Counted from the first letter of the stretch, positions 25,690 to 34,642 are shown. The stretch is 42,314 bases of DNA from a bacterium (GCA_017652265.1 JAGCBH010000059.1:1-42314), one strand, 5' to 3'. Notes: a model not told the origin generated them from the letters alone. Numbers and translations: made by a program.

Positions 25690-26880
25690 TTAATCATAAT
25701 AGCCTTTTTCTATCAGAAACAGATTTTTGTTTCCGGTTTCAACGGTTTTCTTATAATTTGTCGTAACACCATCGCCGTCTTTTTGTATAAAAATCAATTG
25801 TCCGAGTTCATTTAAAAACTTTTCGTTTTTGAATAATTCCGGTTTCTTTTCTATTGCATCAAGCATTTTATACACAACTTCCTGCTCTTCTTTTTTCGTA
25901 TATGAAAAATGATACAAAATATCCTGCAGGTATTTGGCAAAATCTCTGCTTTCAAACAATTTCGGATTATCAAAAACTTTAAGAGTTAATGTTTTTGTTT
26001 CATCATCCGTTACGTTGCTGAAAATTCCGCCGATACAGTCTTTGAAGTATTTGGTTTCAAACAGTTCCGGCTTTGAATTAATTTTATCTATCAATGCAAT
26101 TTTTATATCCGCAAAATCCTTTTCATTGGAAAAATCTCCAAAACAGTCTTTCGAAAAACGGCTTCTACTATCAAGAATTTCAGGATGTTCCAGTAATTTA
26201 AGCGCAACTTTCAACCCGTCTTCCGTTTTTATATCCAGCAGTAATCTGACAATTGCACTTTCCTGCATGCCTGAAAACTCCGCTTCCCCTTTATATTCAT
26301 CCAGTTTATCAAGCATCTGAAGTTTTATATCTCTTAATTCTTTGTTGGTTGCACTTGATGATATCGGTAAAAGATCAGAATTTCTGGCAAAATCGTGAGT
26401 GCTTCTTAAGAACCACGGCATTTTTAACATTCTTAACGCTACCGAAGAACTGTATTCGTTATTTAATTTTTCAGCCCAAAAATCTTCACTCATTTCATCA
26501 ACAAGTCTTCTGTAATAGGTTTCATTATAAGTTTCAGGGTTTAGAAGCATGTAGTTAAATAACTGTACATTATATTCATTAATACCTTCAGAATTTATAT
26601 ATTCAAAGGCTTTGAAATCTTTTGTGTGGGAAAGAATATCCTCCTTCTTTGTTTCAAATTCTTCCTCGGAGAGTTTCCTTAATTGAAAATCATCTTTTTT
26701 ATTTTTGGAAGATTTGTTTGAGTTTATTACATTCAGATACACAAGAACGGCTCCTCCGACCGCTTTTGCGGTATTTGCAACTTCAGGCGATGTTAAAACA
26801 CTACCGGCACTTTTAATAACCCCGCTTTTAAAATTCATTTTGTTGTCATAACTTGCGTTAATTAAAGGTAATATTCTCAT
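25690..26880 (-). CDS. Tagged helical-repeat protein (paralogue 1)
   Basis: 396 residues, first gene of the operon, with the best ribosome site of the three (AAGGAGGG). N-terminus MRILPLINASYDNKMNFKSG is a diverged version of the cassette in the two downstream genes; the hydrophobic stretch at ~36-52 is nearly identical to paralogue 2. Repeats carry KPELFETKYF, NPKLFESRDF and KPELFKNEKF signatures. The N-terminal ~55 and the C-terminal ~150 residues are most alike between paralogues while the segment between (~60-200) has diverged, which suggests changing contacts in a recognition solenoid. Function unknown. Confidence 0.65.
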   Translation of the reverse strand: MRILPLINASYDNKMNFKSGVIKSAGSVLTSPEVANTAKAVGGAVLVYLNVINSNKSSKNKKDDFQLRKLSEEEFETKKEDILSHTKDFKAFEYINSEGINEYNVQLFNYMLLNPETYNETYYRRLVDEMSEDFWAEKLNNEYSSSVALRMLKMPWFLRSTHDFARNSDLLPISSSATNKELRDIKLQMLDKLDEYKGEAEFSGMQESAIVRLLLDIKTEDGLKVALKLLEHPEILDSRSRFSKDCFGDFSNEKDFADIKIALIDKINSKPELFETKYFKDCIGGIFSNVTDDETKTLTLKVFDNPKLFESRDFAKYLQDILYHFSYTKKEEQEVVYKMLDAIEKKPELFKNEKFLNELGQLIFIQKDGDGVTTNYKKTVETGNKNLFLIEKGYYD

Positions 26881-26970
26881 ATACCCTCCTTTGCTGCTAT
26901 CATAAAAGATGTAAATTTAATTTTTTGCTATTTTATTAATTAATTGTTACAATGGCAAATTTTTAATTTC

Positions 26971-26999
26971 TTGCACAAAAAGTGTTTTTAGATTAAAAT
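26971..26999 (+). promoter_or_regulatory. Promoter of kdsA (near-leaderless)
   Basis: TTGCAC (26971-26976), 17-bp spacer, TAAAAT (26994-26999). Transcription would begin about 7 nt on, at or next to the ATG at 27008. No ribosome site is present, so the kdsA mRNA is probably leaderless. Confidence 0.6.
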
Positions 27000-27007
27000 T
27001 CCGTATT

Positions 27008-27838
27008 ATGGATATAAAGAGAATTAAACTGGGTAATTTTGAAATAGGCAGAGACAAACTGACCATTATGGCAGGACCTTGTGCCATTGAAAGTCGTGAA
27101 ACAACGGAAACAGTCGCAAAAGAATTAAAACAAATTTGTGCAAAATTAGGGATTAATTTTATTTTTAAATCTTCATTTGATAAAGCAAACCGCTCATCTA
27201 TAAAGTCGTTCAGAGGTTTGGGGATGGATGAGGGATTAAAAATTCTTTCGGACATAAAAAAGAATTACGATGTGCCTATAGTTACAGACATTCATTTGCC
27301 TGAACAGGCTCAAGTTGCGGCGGAAGTTGCTGATATTTTGCAAATCCCGGCATTTCTTTGCCGTCAGACGGATTTACTTGTAGCGGCAGCTAAAACAGGT
27401 AAAATAGTTAACATCAAAAAAGGGCAGTTTTTAGCACCTGAACAGATGAAATCCCTTATCAAAAAAGTTGAGGACAGCGGAAATACGAACATTCTTGTTA
27501 CAGACAGAGGTACAAGTTTCGGCTACAACAACCTGGTTGTTGATTTCAGAGGTATTCAAATAATGCAAGCATTCGGTTATCCTGTTGTTTTTGACGCTAC
27601 CCACAGCGTTCAGTTACCCGGAGCGCAGGGTGAATGTTCAGGCGGCGACAGACGATTCGTCTTACCGCTTGCAAAAGCCGCAATGGCAGTCGGCGCTAAC
27701 GTTTTATTCTTTGAAGTTCATCCGGATCCTGATAAAGCGCTATGTGACGGCGCTAATATGATTGCACTTAAAGATGCCGAAACAGTATTTAGAAAATGCA
27801 AAGAAATTTTTGAACTTATAAGGGAGCAGGAAAAATAA
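27008..27838 (+). CDS. kdsA: 3-deoxy-8-phosphooctulonate (KDO-8-P) synthase
   Basis: 276 residues, the usual length. It condenses phosphoenolpyruvate and arabinose-5-phosphate into KDO-8-P for the LPS inner core. Signatures: IMAGPCAIESRE (PEP site), FKSSFDKANRSS, the SFRGLGMDEGLKIL stretch, VTDIHLPEQ, IKKGQFLAPEQM, DATHSVQLPG and FFEVHPDPDKALCDG. The N-terminal Cys of AGPCAIES is present, as in both metal and non-metal enzymes. It overlaps the MBL hydrolase gene by one base (TAATG). Its presence argues for a Gram-negative-type outer membrane. Confidence 0.96.
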   Translation: MDIKRIKLGNFEIGRDKLTIMAGPCAIESRETTETVAKELKQICAKLGINFIFKSSFDKANRSSIKSFRGLGMDEGLKILSDIKKNYDVPIVTDIHLPEQAQVAAEVADILQIPAFLCRQTDLLVAAAKTGKIVNIKKGQFLAPEQMKSLIKKVEDSGNTNILVTDRGTSFGYNNLVVDFRGIQIMQAFGYPVVFDATHSVQLPGAQGECSGGDRRFVLPLAKAAMAVGANVLFFEVHPDPDKALCDGANMIALKDAETVFRKCKEIFELIREQEK

Positions 27839-28467
27839 TGCATATAGAAACCTGTGTGGCAGGACCGATTCAGGCTAACAATTATCTTTTGACGGACGAA
27901 AAATCAAAAGAGGCTGTTATTATAGACTGTTCCGCATACCTTCCGAAATTTTTGAAATACATCAAAGAACATGAATTGACGGTTAAATACATTCTTCTGA
28001 CACATGGACATTTTGATCATATTTTGGGTGTCAATGTTATGAAAAAAGAACTTAACACAAAAGTGTACATCCATAAAAACGATCTTGAACTTGCACGCAG
28101 TATGAATGAATTTATGAAAATTTTCGGAGTTCCGACAGACGGTTTTGAAAACCCAGTAATTGACGGAACATTAGACGAACTTCCCAAACTTTCGCTTGGG
28201 GATAACAAAATTGAAATACTTGAAACTCCGGGGCATACCAAAGGCAGCGTTTCTTACAAAATAGAAAATAATTTATTCTGCGGTGATACTATGTTCAGAA
28301 AATCATTCGGCAGAACGGATTTGCCCGGCGGCAGTACGGAAGAAATTACGCACAGCATTAAAGATATTCTGTTTAATCTTGACGGAAGCACCTCTGTTTA
28401 CACAGGACACGGAGAATTTACAACAATAGGTTACGAAAAACAATTTAATGCTATAATAAATTGTTAG
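27838..28467 (+). CDS. Metallo-beta-lactamase-fold hydrolase (glyoxalase II-like)
   Basis: 209 residues. The zinc site is intact: LTHGHFDHILG (HxHxDH), ETPGHTKGSVSY (third His), FCGDTMF (bridging Asp) and YTGHGEFT (last His). It resembles the short YcbL/GloB-like hydrolases that act on thioesters such as S-lactoylglutathione analogues. Cytosolic, no signal peptide. It is translationally coupled to kdsA (ATG overlaps the stop) and lies 16 bp before pheS, so kdsA, this gene, pheS and the transferase gene likely form one operon. Confidence 0.87.
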   Translation: MHIETCVAGPIQANNYLLTDEKSKEAVIIDCSAYLPKFLKYIKEHELTVKYILLTHGHFDHILGVNVMKKELNTKVYIHKNDLELARSMNEFMKIFGVPTDGFENPVIDGTLDELPKLSLGDNKIEILETPGHTKGSVSYKIENNLFCGDTMFRKSFGRTDLPGGSTEEITHSIKDILFNLDGSTSVYTGHGEFTTIGYEKQFNAIINC

Positions 28468-28483
28468 TATAGCGAGGAATGTC

Positions 28484-29518
28484 ATGAAAGAACAACTTAA
28501 AAAAATTTATAACGAAGTATCTGAACTTGTTAAAAAAGCACAAACGATGGCTGATATTGATGATATCAGAGCGGAATATTTAAGCAGAAAAAGTCCTTTA
28601 AATGAAATAAAAAAAGGCTTAAAAGATTTGCCTGATGCTGATAAAAAAATTATCGGGCCACTTGCAAATAAGATTTCTCAAGATTTAGAGGCAGAACTGA
28701 AAGCCAAATATGATGTTATTTACAAAGCTGAACTTGATAAAAAACTTGCATCTGACAGAATTGATGTTACGTTGCCGGGAAAATTCATTCCTCAGGGCAG
28801 AATTCATCCGTTAACTTCAACCATTGAAGAGATTACTTCAATTTTCCACACACTTGGTTTTTCCGTTATTCCAAGCGAATTATCTCCTGAAGTTGAAACG
28901 GAATATTATAATTTTGATATGTTAAACGTGCCTAAAGACCACCCTGCCCGTGATGTTCAGGATACTTTTTACACAAATATTGCCCAAAACGTAGTTTTGA
29001 GAAGTCAGACATCTGACGCGCAAATCAGAGCAATGGAAAATCAGGCTCCGCCTATCAGAATTATTTCACCGGGACGTGTTTACAGAAACGAAAACATTAA
29101 TTCACGCAAAAATAACTTTTTCCACCAGATAGAAGGACTTTATGTGGATAAAGACATTACTTTCGGCGATTTAAAAGGTGTTTTGAACGAATTTATACGC
29201 ATATATTTTGGTGAAAGCCGCCCTACACGTTTCAGAAACAGCTTTTTCCCGTTCACGGAGCCATCTGCGGAAGTTGATGTTCAATGTATTATGTGCAAAG
29301 GTAAGGGTTGCAGAACATGTTCGGGTACCGGCTGGCTTGAAATTTTAGGTGCCGGAATGGTTGATCCTAACGTTCTGAGAGGTGTCGGAATTGATCCTGA
29401 TGTTTATTCCGGTTTTGCTTTCGGTATGGGTGTTGAAAGACTTGCAATGCTGAAATATGCTATTGATGATATTCGTCTGTTCTTCAATAACGACGACAGG
29501 TTTTTAAAACAATTTTGA
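28484..29518 (+). CDS. pheS: Phenylalanine-tRNA ligase alpha subunit
   Basis: 344 residues. Class II aminoacyl-tRNA synthetase subunit that, with PheT, charges tRNA-Phe. An N-terminal coiled coil (~1-90) that binds tRNA is followed by motif 1-like IHPLTSTIEE, DHPARDVQDTFY, LRSQTSDAQIRAM, motif 2 GRVYRNENIN..FHQIEGLYVD and motif 3 GMGVERLAMLKYAIDDIR. A CIMCKGKGCRTC insert before the end is the cysteine-bearing element seen in many bacterial PheS. GAGGAA precedes the ATG. pheT, often the next gene, is not here; its place is taken by a phosphopantetheinyl transferase whose ATG overlaps the stop (TGATG). Confidence 0.97.
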   Translation: MKEQLKKIYNEVSELVKKAQTMADIDDIRAEYLSRKSPLNEIKKGLKDLPDADKKIIGPLANKISQDLEAELKAKYDVIYKAELDKKLASDRIDVTLPGKFIPQGRIHPLTSTIEEITSIFHTLGFSVIPSELSPEVETEYYNFDMLNVPKDHPARDVQDTFYTNIAQNVVLRSQTSDAQIRAMENQAPPIRIISPGRVYRNENINSRKNNFFHQIEGLYVDKDITFGDLKGVLNEFIRIYFGESRPTRFRNSFFPFTEPSAEVDVQCIMCKGKGCRTCSGTGWLEILGAGMVDPNVLRGVGIDPDVYSGFAFGMGVERLAMLKYAIDDIRLFFNNDDRFLKQF

Positions 29519-29997
29519 TGAAAATTTATTATTCATACATTGATAAATTCCACAGTATCGCCGAACATTCGGCTTTATCGAAGCGTCAAAAAGAACATCT
29601 TTTGGGACGCCGTATTGTTCAGGATGTTGCAAAATCGGTTTACGGCATAGATGATGAAATTATCACAACAGGAAAACGCCCGCATTTTAAGAATAACGGA
29701 ATATATTTCAGCATATCACATTCCGAAAATATTGTTGTCGTTGCGTTTAGCGAAGAGCCAGTCGGGATAGATGTGGAATTTATAAAGCCAAGAAACTTGC
29801 CAAAACTTATAAAAAGATACGATTTAGATATTAAATCTACTCTGGAGGGATTTTACGAATGGTGGACTGCATATGAAGCAAAATATAAAAATCCGGCAAG
29901 AGAAGTTTATACATTTAAACTATTACCAGATTATATTTGCTCTTTGGCTTATGACGGCATTGTGACTCCTGAAACAGTTGACATCATTGAATTTTAG
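29518..29997 (+). CDS. 4'-phosphopantetheinyl transferase (Sfp-like)
   Basis: 159 residues from the ATG at 29518, chosen over the TTG three bases upstream because it overlaps the pheS stop in the TGATG fashion. It transfers phosphopantetheine from CoA to a Ser of acyl or peptidyl carrier proteins. Family motifs: FSISHSE (~64-70), GIDVE (83-87, Mg-binding Asp/Glu) and WTAYEAKYK (116-124). It is short for Sfp-type enzymes (~220 aa), nearer the compact forms. The tagged ACP-like protein at 23957 is a conceivable client besides fatty-acid ACP. Last gene of the kdsA operon. Confidence 0.85.
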   Translation: MKIYYSYIDKFHSIAEHSALSKRQKEHLLGRRIVQDVAKSVYGIDDEIITTGKRPHFKNNGIYFSISHSENIVVVAFSEEPVGIDVEFIKPRNLPKLIKRYDLDIKSTLEGFYEWWTAYEAKYKNPAREVYTFKLLPDYICSLAYDGIVTPETVDIIEF

Positions 29998-30021
29998 CTG
30001 ATATATTTTCTTGTCCTAAGG

Positions 30022-30216
30022 GGTTGAAAAACTTAAAAATAATGTTATTAAAGTAAAACAAGATAAGAAAGTTTTAAAAGAAACACAAAGAACAACAAAA
30101 ATAACCAGGAAAACAAAACTCCAAAAAGAAGTTAAGCAAAGCACCGCAGGCAAAAAGCACGTGCTCAAAGATTTATCCCAGGACCAGTTAGCGGATTTGT
30201 AATAAAGTAACAAATT
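30022..30216 (+). repeat. 195-bp repeat, copy 1 (upstream of dnaG)
   Basis: Matches 33331-33525 at 190 of 195 positions in direct orientation. In the frame that is open in copy 2 it reads as a Lys-rich peptide ending in tandem TAA stops, but here the ATG is replaced by GGG and an in-frame TAA lies just before it, so no normal start exists. It sits between the phosphopantetheinyl transferase stop and the dnaG promoter. Confidence 0.9.
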
Positions 30217-30229
30217 AATCGGCACTTAT

Positions 30230-30257
30230 TTGTCAAAAATTATCTTCATAGTAAAAT
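30230..30257 (+). promoter_or_regulatory. Promoter of dnaG (near-leaderless)
   Basis: TTGTCA (30230-30235), 16-bp spacer, TAAAAT (30252-30257). Expected transcription start coincides with the dnaG ATG at 30264, and no ribosome site is seen, so translation is probably leaderless. Confidence 0.6.
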
Positions 30258-30263
30258 ATTATT

Positions 30264-32129
30264 ATGGCGAATGAGTTTCATGAATTAGTGGCGAAAATCA
30301 AGGATAAGCTGGATATTCTGGATGTTGTATCCGAAAAAGTTATTTTAAAAAAGTCCGGAGCAAATTATTGGGGGTTATGTCCTTTTCACAAGGAAAAAAC
30401 ACCGTCATTTTCGGTTAATCCAAACCTTGGAATATACAAATGCTTTGGCTGCGGAGAAGGCGGCGATGCAATTTCTTTCATAATGAAAACCGAAGGAAAA
30501 GATTTTATGACGGTAATTTCAGAACTTGCAGAGCGGTTTGGCTTTGAAATGCCACACTCTTCGGGTGCTAATTCATCCCAATCTTTAAGACAGGCAAAAG
30601 ATGAAATGATAAAAGCCTGTCAAAAAGCTGCTGAATACTACACAACTTTCCTGCTCCAGGACAAAAGTGAAGAAACTATAAAAGTTATGGAATATCTCAA
30701 TAACAGAGGTATTGGCAGAGATATTATAGAAGAATATTCTTTAGGTTTTGCATCATCAAATTTTACGGGGCTTTATGATGTTTTAAAGAGTAAGTTTTCT
30801 GATGACATTTTAGAAAAAGCCGGTTTAATAACAAAAGGTAAAAATGATAAATATGTTGATCGTTTCAGAAGCAGAATTATAATTCCCATAAGGGATGAAG
30901 GCGGCAATTACGTAGCATTCGGAGCCAGAGCGACTTTACCTGATCAGAATCCAAAATATTTAAATTCCTCAGATTCACTGATTTACAACAAAAGTAAAAT
31001 CCTTTACGGATTATATTATGCAAAAGATGCCATAAAAGAAAAACAGTCAATCATACTTATGGAAGGTTATTTTGATGTAATAACAGCGCAGGCTCACGGC
31101 GTTAAAAATGCCGTTGCATCTTGCGGAACTTCATTAACACTGGATCATGTCAAACTTATTTCACGTTACAACCCGAAACGGAAAATTTATCTTTCGTTTG
31201 ATACCGATGTTGCAGGACAAAAAGCAACAGGCAGAAATGCTGATTTAATAAAAGAAGCCTTTACAGGGCTTGGCGCAGTTAAACAGTTTGATGAAAATTA
31301 TGTTTCATTATCCGATAACAAATATTCCTGCGAAATAAGAGTTATAGCGCCGCCGGAGGGTAAAGATCCTGATGAATTTATACGTTCTGTGGGAGCGGAA
31401 AGCTATTTTGAATACATTAAACAAGCTCCGTTATTATTAGATTTTCAGATAAATCAATTGCTTAAAGAAAAAAAGAATGTCAAAACACCGCTTGAAAAGA
31501 GCGAACTTGTAAAACGTATAATCCCTTATCTGACAGAAATTAATAATAAAATCATTCTGGATGAATATATTAAATCTGTTGCGGCCGCTCTGGATGTTGA
31601 TTCAAAATTTCTTTCAACGGAAGTCCGCCATGAAATCAAGCAAAAATCAGGGTTTGAAGAAAAAACATCAAGAAATGTAACAAAAAATGTTACACCTGAG
31701 CAAAAAGCGCAAAAAAATTTATTGAGCGTTTTTCTGGTTACCGACAGCCCGCTAAATTTTAAAGAGTTAGCGGAAAAGACCGCAAATATAACGTTTACGG
31801 ACGAAACGTTAAAAATTGTAAAAAATACAATTGACAAATCAATTAAGACCGTAAATAATGTTAAGGAATTGATAGAGGAATTATATACTTCTTTTATCAA
31901 TAACGATGAAATAAACAAGTTAATAACTGAATTAATAACAATTTCGGAAACCTTTTCAGGGTTAGATGCGGAGGATTTTAGCTTGTTAATAGAGGAAAAT
32001 ATAACGACTATTAATGAGTGTAAAAGTGAAAGAAAAAACAAAGCAATCAGAGATTCCTACCTTGAGGCTAATGGAGATGATGAAAAAGCACTGGCTCTCC
32101 AAATTCAGCTAAAAGAACAGATTAAATGA
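30264..32129 (+). CDS. dnaG: DNA primase
   Basis: 621 residues, normal DnaG length. It makes RNA primers at the replication fork. N-terminal zinc-binding domain CPFHKEKTPSFSV..YKCFGCGEGGD (Cys-His-Cys-Cys), the catalytic core with GFGAR-like YVAFGARA and YLNSSDS, and the TOPRIM motifs LMEGYFDVI and SFDTDVAGQKA carrying the metal-binding Glu and Asp residues. The C-terminal ~190 residues are the helical helicase-binding domain, weakly conserved as usual. It is followed 28 bp later by rpoD, a remnant of the classic macromolecular synthesis operon without rpsU. Confidence 0.96.
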   Translation: MANEFHELVAKIKDKLDILDVVSEKVILKKSGANYWGLCPFHKEKTPSFSVNPNLGIYKCFGCGEGGDAISFIMKTEGKDFMTVISELAERFGFEMPHSSGANSSQSLRQAKDEMIKACQKAAEYYTTFLLQDKSEETIKVMEYLNNRGIGRDIIEEYSLGFASSNFTGLYDVLKSKFSDDILEKAGLITKGKNDKYVDRFRSRIIIPIRDEGGNYVAFGARATLPDQNPKYLNSSDSLIYNKSKILYGLYYAKDAIKEKQSIILMEGYFDVITAQAHGVKNAVASCGTSLTLDHVKLISRYNPKRKIYLSFDTDVAGQKATGRNADLIKEAFTGLGAVKQFDENYVSLSDNKYSCEIRVIAPPEGKDPDEFIRSVGAESYFEYIKQAPLLLDFQINQLLKEKKNVKTPLEKSELVKRIIPYLTEINNKIILDEYIKSVAAALDVDSKFLSTEVRHEIKQKSGFEEKTSRNVTKNVTPEQKAQKNLLSVFLVTDSPLNFKELAEKTANITFTDETLKIVKNTIDKSIKTVNNVKELIEELYTSFINNDEINKLITELITISETFSGLDAEDFSLLIEENITTINECKSERKNKAIRDSYLEANGDDEKALALQIQLKEQIK

Positions 32130-32157
32130 TTGCAATTAATACGGAGAAGGAATATAA

Positions 32158-33273
32158 ATGACAATTAAGAAAAGACAAAGTTCTTCATCGGTAGTAAGTG
32201 TTTTAGACGAAGAAACGGACAATATGGATTTAAGCGATATCTCTGACGATGATTTGTCGGAGAATGAAGATGACAGTCATATCAATTATATGAATGTCGA
32301 TATAAGCACGGATAATATTGAAGATATAATTACAAGCAAAATGGAAATGAAACCATCGCTTGATGATATTTATTCAATGAACCCGGAAGTTGATGACAGT
32401 GAGAATATTGATATCAGCCTGCCTAAAAATATTGCGGTAGACGATCCGGTTCGCCTTTATTTAAGAGAAATCGGAAGAATTAAACTTTTGTCGGCCAGCG
32501 AAGAAGTTGAACTTGCGAAAGTTATTCTTGAAGGCGGTGCCCCGGGCGTTAAAGCAAAAAAGAAACTTGTTCAGGCAAACCTGCGTTTGGTTGTAAGTAT
32601 TGCGAAAAAATATGTCGGACGCGGTATGTTATTCCTTGATTTGATTCAGGAAGGCAACCTTGGGCTTATAAGAGCGGCTGAAAAATTTGACCATGAACGC
32701 GGATTTAAATTCTCAACTTATGCTACTTGGTGGATAAGACAGGCTATCACACGTGCAATTGCCGATCAGGCAAGAACAATTCGTATTCCTGTTCACATGG
32801 TTGAAACTATCAATAAACTCAAAAAAGTTACACGCAGATTAGCACAGGATTTATCAAGAAAGCCGACCGAAGAAGAATTGGCATACGAAATGAATGTTTC
32901 CATAACAAAATTACGTGAAATCATCAAAATTGCTCAGGAACCTTTATCATTGGAAACTCCTATCGGTAAGGAAGAAGATTCCCGTCTTGGCGATTTTATC
33001 GAAGATAAAGATGCTGATGCACCTATCAAAACCGTTGCATCTGAACTTTTGAAAGAAGATTTGCAGGAAGTAATGAAACAGCTTTCTCCGCGCGAGCGTG
33101 ATGTTTTGAGATTACGTTTCGGTATGGATGACGGCCGTCAAAGAACTTTGGAAGAAGTCGGACAGTTGTTCGGTGTTACCCGTGAACGTATCCGTCAGAT
33201 AGAAGCAAAAGCATTAAGAAAACTTCGCCATCCTAACAGACGTAAACGTCTTGAAGAATATGTAGAAGTTTAA
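32158..33273 (+). CDS. rpoD: Primary RNA polymerase sigma factor (sigma-70/RpoD)
   Basis: 371 residues. Acidic N-terminus (~1-85) with many Asp/Glu in place of a full region 1.1, then region 1.2 ([12 protein letters not shown]), region 2 with [13 protein letters not shown] and [16 protein letters not shown] (promoter -10 recognition and melting), region 3 and region 4 with [22 protein letters not shown] (split here), the -35-binding helix-turn-helix. The RPTREIPV-type linker [13 protein letters not shown] is present, marking a group 1/2 factor. The consensus-like -35/-10 boxes in this window fit its expected specificity. GGAGAAGGA precedes the ATG. Confidence 0.95.
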   Translation: MTIKKRQSSSSVVSVLDEETDNMDLSDISDDDLSENEDDSHINYMNVDISTDNIEDIITSKMEMKPSLDDIYSMNPEVDDSENIDISLPKNIAVDDPVRLYLREIGRIKLLSASEEVELAKVILEGGAPGVKAKKKLVQANLRLVVSIAKKYVGRGMLFLDLIQEGNLGLIRAAEKFDHERGFKFSTYATWWIRQAITRAIADQARTIRIPVHMVETINKLKKVTRRLAQDLSRKPTEEELAYEMNVSITKLREIIKIAQEPLSLETPIGKEEDSRLGDFIEDKDADAPIKTVASELLKEDLQEVMKQLSPRERDVLRLRFGMDDGRQRTLEEVGQLFGVTRERIRQIEAKALRKLRHPNRRKRLEEYVEV

Positions 33274-33295
33274 AATATGAGAAATTGATAGAATT

Positions 33296-33326
33296 GGGGG
33301 GATTTGAAATTCAAATCCCCCCTTTT
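33296..33326 (+). terminator. rpoD terminator
   Basis: GGGGGGATTTGAA / TTCAAATCCCCCC perfect stem followed by TTTT. It ends three bases before the ATG of the small reading frame in the 195-bp repeat copy 2. Confidence 0.88.
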
Positions 33327-33328
33327 AC

Positions 33329-33511
33329 ATGGTTGAAAAATTTAAAAACAATGTTATTAAAGTAAAACAAGATAAGAAAGTTTTAAAAGAAACACAAAGA
33401 ACAACAAAAATAACCAGGAAAACAAAACTCCAAAAAGAAGTTAAACAAAGCATCGCAGGCGAAAAGCACGTGCTCAAAGATTTATCCCAGGACCAGTTAG
33501 CGGATTTGTAA
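33329..33511 (+). CDS. Doubtful small Lys-rich protein in repeat copy 2
   Basis: A 60-residue, very basic frame (MVEKFKNNVIKVKQDKK at the start, LSQDQLADL at the end). It follows the rpoD terminator by two bases with no ribosome site, and the other repeat copy has no start codon. Between copies three of five changes would alter residues. It may be the tail of a once longer gene or not coding at all; the strand-opposite frame is a hydrophobic shadow of the Lys codons. Confidence 0.25.
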   Translation: MVEKFKNNVIKVKQDKKVLKETQRTTKITRKTKLQKEVKQSIAGEKHVLKDLSQDQLADL

Positions 33512-33525
33512 TAAAGTAACAAATT
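33331..33525 (+). repeat. 195-bp repeat, copy 2 (downstream of rpoD)
   Basis: Direct repeat of 30022-30216, 97% identical (five substitutions, no gaps). The two copies bracket dnaG-rpoD as a 3.3-kb unit. The right end of both copies is AAAGTAACAAATT. Confidence 0.92.
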
Positions 33526-33532
33526 TTACTGT

Positions 33533-33570
33533 ACAAAATGGTGCATGCAAATAAACATGCACCATTTTGT
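33533..33570 (+). terminator. Long perfect hairpin before asd
   Basis: ACAAAATGGTGCATG and its exact complement (15-bp arms, 8-nt loop). Directly after the 195-bp repeat. The flanks give moderate T-runs on both strands, so it can end transcription coming from either side and insulates asd. Confidence 0.75.
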
Positions 33571-33621
33571 TTGATTTTAAATTATTTTGGTGTATAATTG
33601 ACACCCGAAAGGGATAAGACT

Positions 33622-34638
33622 ATGAGAAAACCAAACATTGCAGTACTTGGCGCAACTGGAGTTGTCGGAAGAGAAATAGCAAAGATTATTGATGAACTTA
33701 ACGTTGAATATAATGAAATAAAATTTTTATCAAGCGCAAAAAGCGCAGGTTCAAAATATTTGTTCAAAGGGAAAGAATATATTGTTGAAGAAGCAAAGTC
33801 TGAAAGTTTTGACAATGTGAATATTGTTTTGGCATCTGCAGGTGCATCCACAAGTAAGATCTTTGCACCGGAAATTGTAAAACGTGGCGGAGTTATAGTT
33901 GATAACTCAAGCGCTTTCAGAATGGATGAGGGTGTACCTCTTGTCATTGCAGGCGTTAACGATGAAGATTTAAAACAGCATAAGGGTATTGTTGCAAACC
34001 CAAATTGTTCAACATCTCAATTGATGCTTGTTTTGAAACCTCTGCATGAAAAATGGGGAATAAAAAGACTTATAGTATCAACCTATCAAGCGGTATCAGG
34101 TGCCGGATTAAAGGCAATTAACGAATTGAGAGCCGATACTGAAGCTCGTCTAAAAGGTGAAAAATTTGCTAATGAATGTTTTAAAAAGCCTATTTCGTTT
34201 AATGTAATTCCTCAAATTGATGTTTTTACCGATAACGGATATACAAAAGAAGAAATGAAGGTTGTCAACGAAACCAAGAAAATTCTTCATTTGCCGCAAG
34301 ATTTGCCTATATCCTGCACAGCTGTCCGCGTTCCTGTTTTTAACGGGCACTCAGAAGCTGTTGATATTGAGTTTGAAAAATCCGTAACTCCTGATGAGGT
34401 ACGTAACGTTTTAAAAACCGCATACGGAGTAACCGTTATAGATGATCCTGAAAATTACGAATATCCTACAACTCGTGATGCTGATGGTGTAAATCCTGTA
34501 TTTGCGGGCAGAATAAGAAGAAATCTGGCGTTTAATAATGGTATTTCTCTATGGTGTGTGGCCGATAATCTCAGAATCGGAGCTGCACTAAATACGGTAA
34601 GAATTTGTCAGAAATTAACGAAAATGCAATTATTTTAA
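33622..34638 (+). CDS. asd: Aspartate-semialdehyde dehydrogenase
   Basis: 338 residues from the ATG at 33622, preferred to an upstream TTG because AAAGGGAT lies just before it and the Rossmann start (KPNIAVLGATGVVGREI) follows at once. It reduces aspartyl phosphate to aspartate semialdehyde for lysine, diaminopimelate, threonine and methionine synthesis. The catalytic Cys lies in VANPNCSTSQLM; VSTYQAVSGAG and SCTAVRVPVFNGHSEA carry the substrate-binding residues and catalytic His. Monocistronic with a strong terminator. Confidence 0.96.
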   Translation: MRKPNIAVLGATGVVGREIAKIIDELNVEYNEIKFLSSAKSAGSKYLFKGKEYIVEEAKSESFDNVNIVLASAGASTSKIFAPEIVKRGGVIVDNSSAFRMDEGVPLVIAGVNDEDLKQHKGIVANPNCSTSQLMLVLKPLHEKWGIKRLIVSTYQAVSGAGLKAINELRADTEARLKGEKFANECFKKPISFNVIPQIDVFTDNGYTKEEMKVVNETKKILHLPQDLPISCTAVRVPVFNGHSEAVDIEFEKSVTPDEVRNVLKTAYGVTVIDDPENYEYPTTRDADGVNPVFAGRIRRNLAFNNGISLWCVADNLRIGAALNTVRICQKLTKMQLF

Positions 34639-34642
34639 AAAT

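Noticed and set aside
28484-29518. Missing pheT as a sign of a broken pheST locus
   Set aside because: pheS is full length and pheT is unlinked in many bacteria; absence from the window says nothing about the genome.
30016-30225. Hydrophobic minus-strand frame in repeat copy 1 (and its twin in copy 2)
   Set aside because: It is the complement of Lys-rich codons (AAA/AAG read as Phe/Leu); no ribosome site or upstream promoter was seen.
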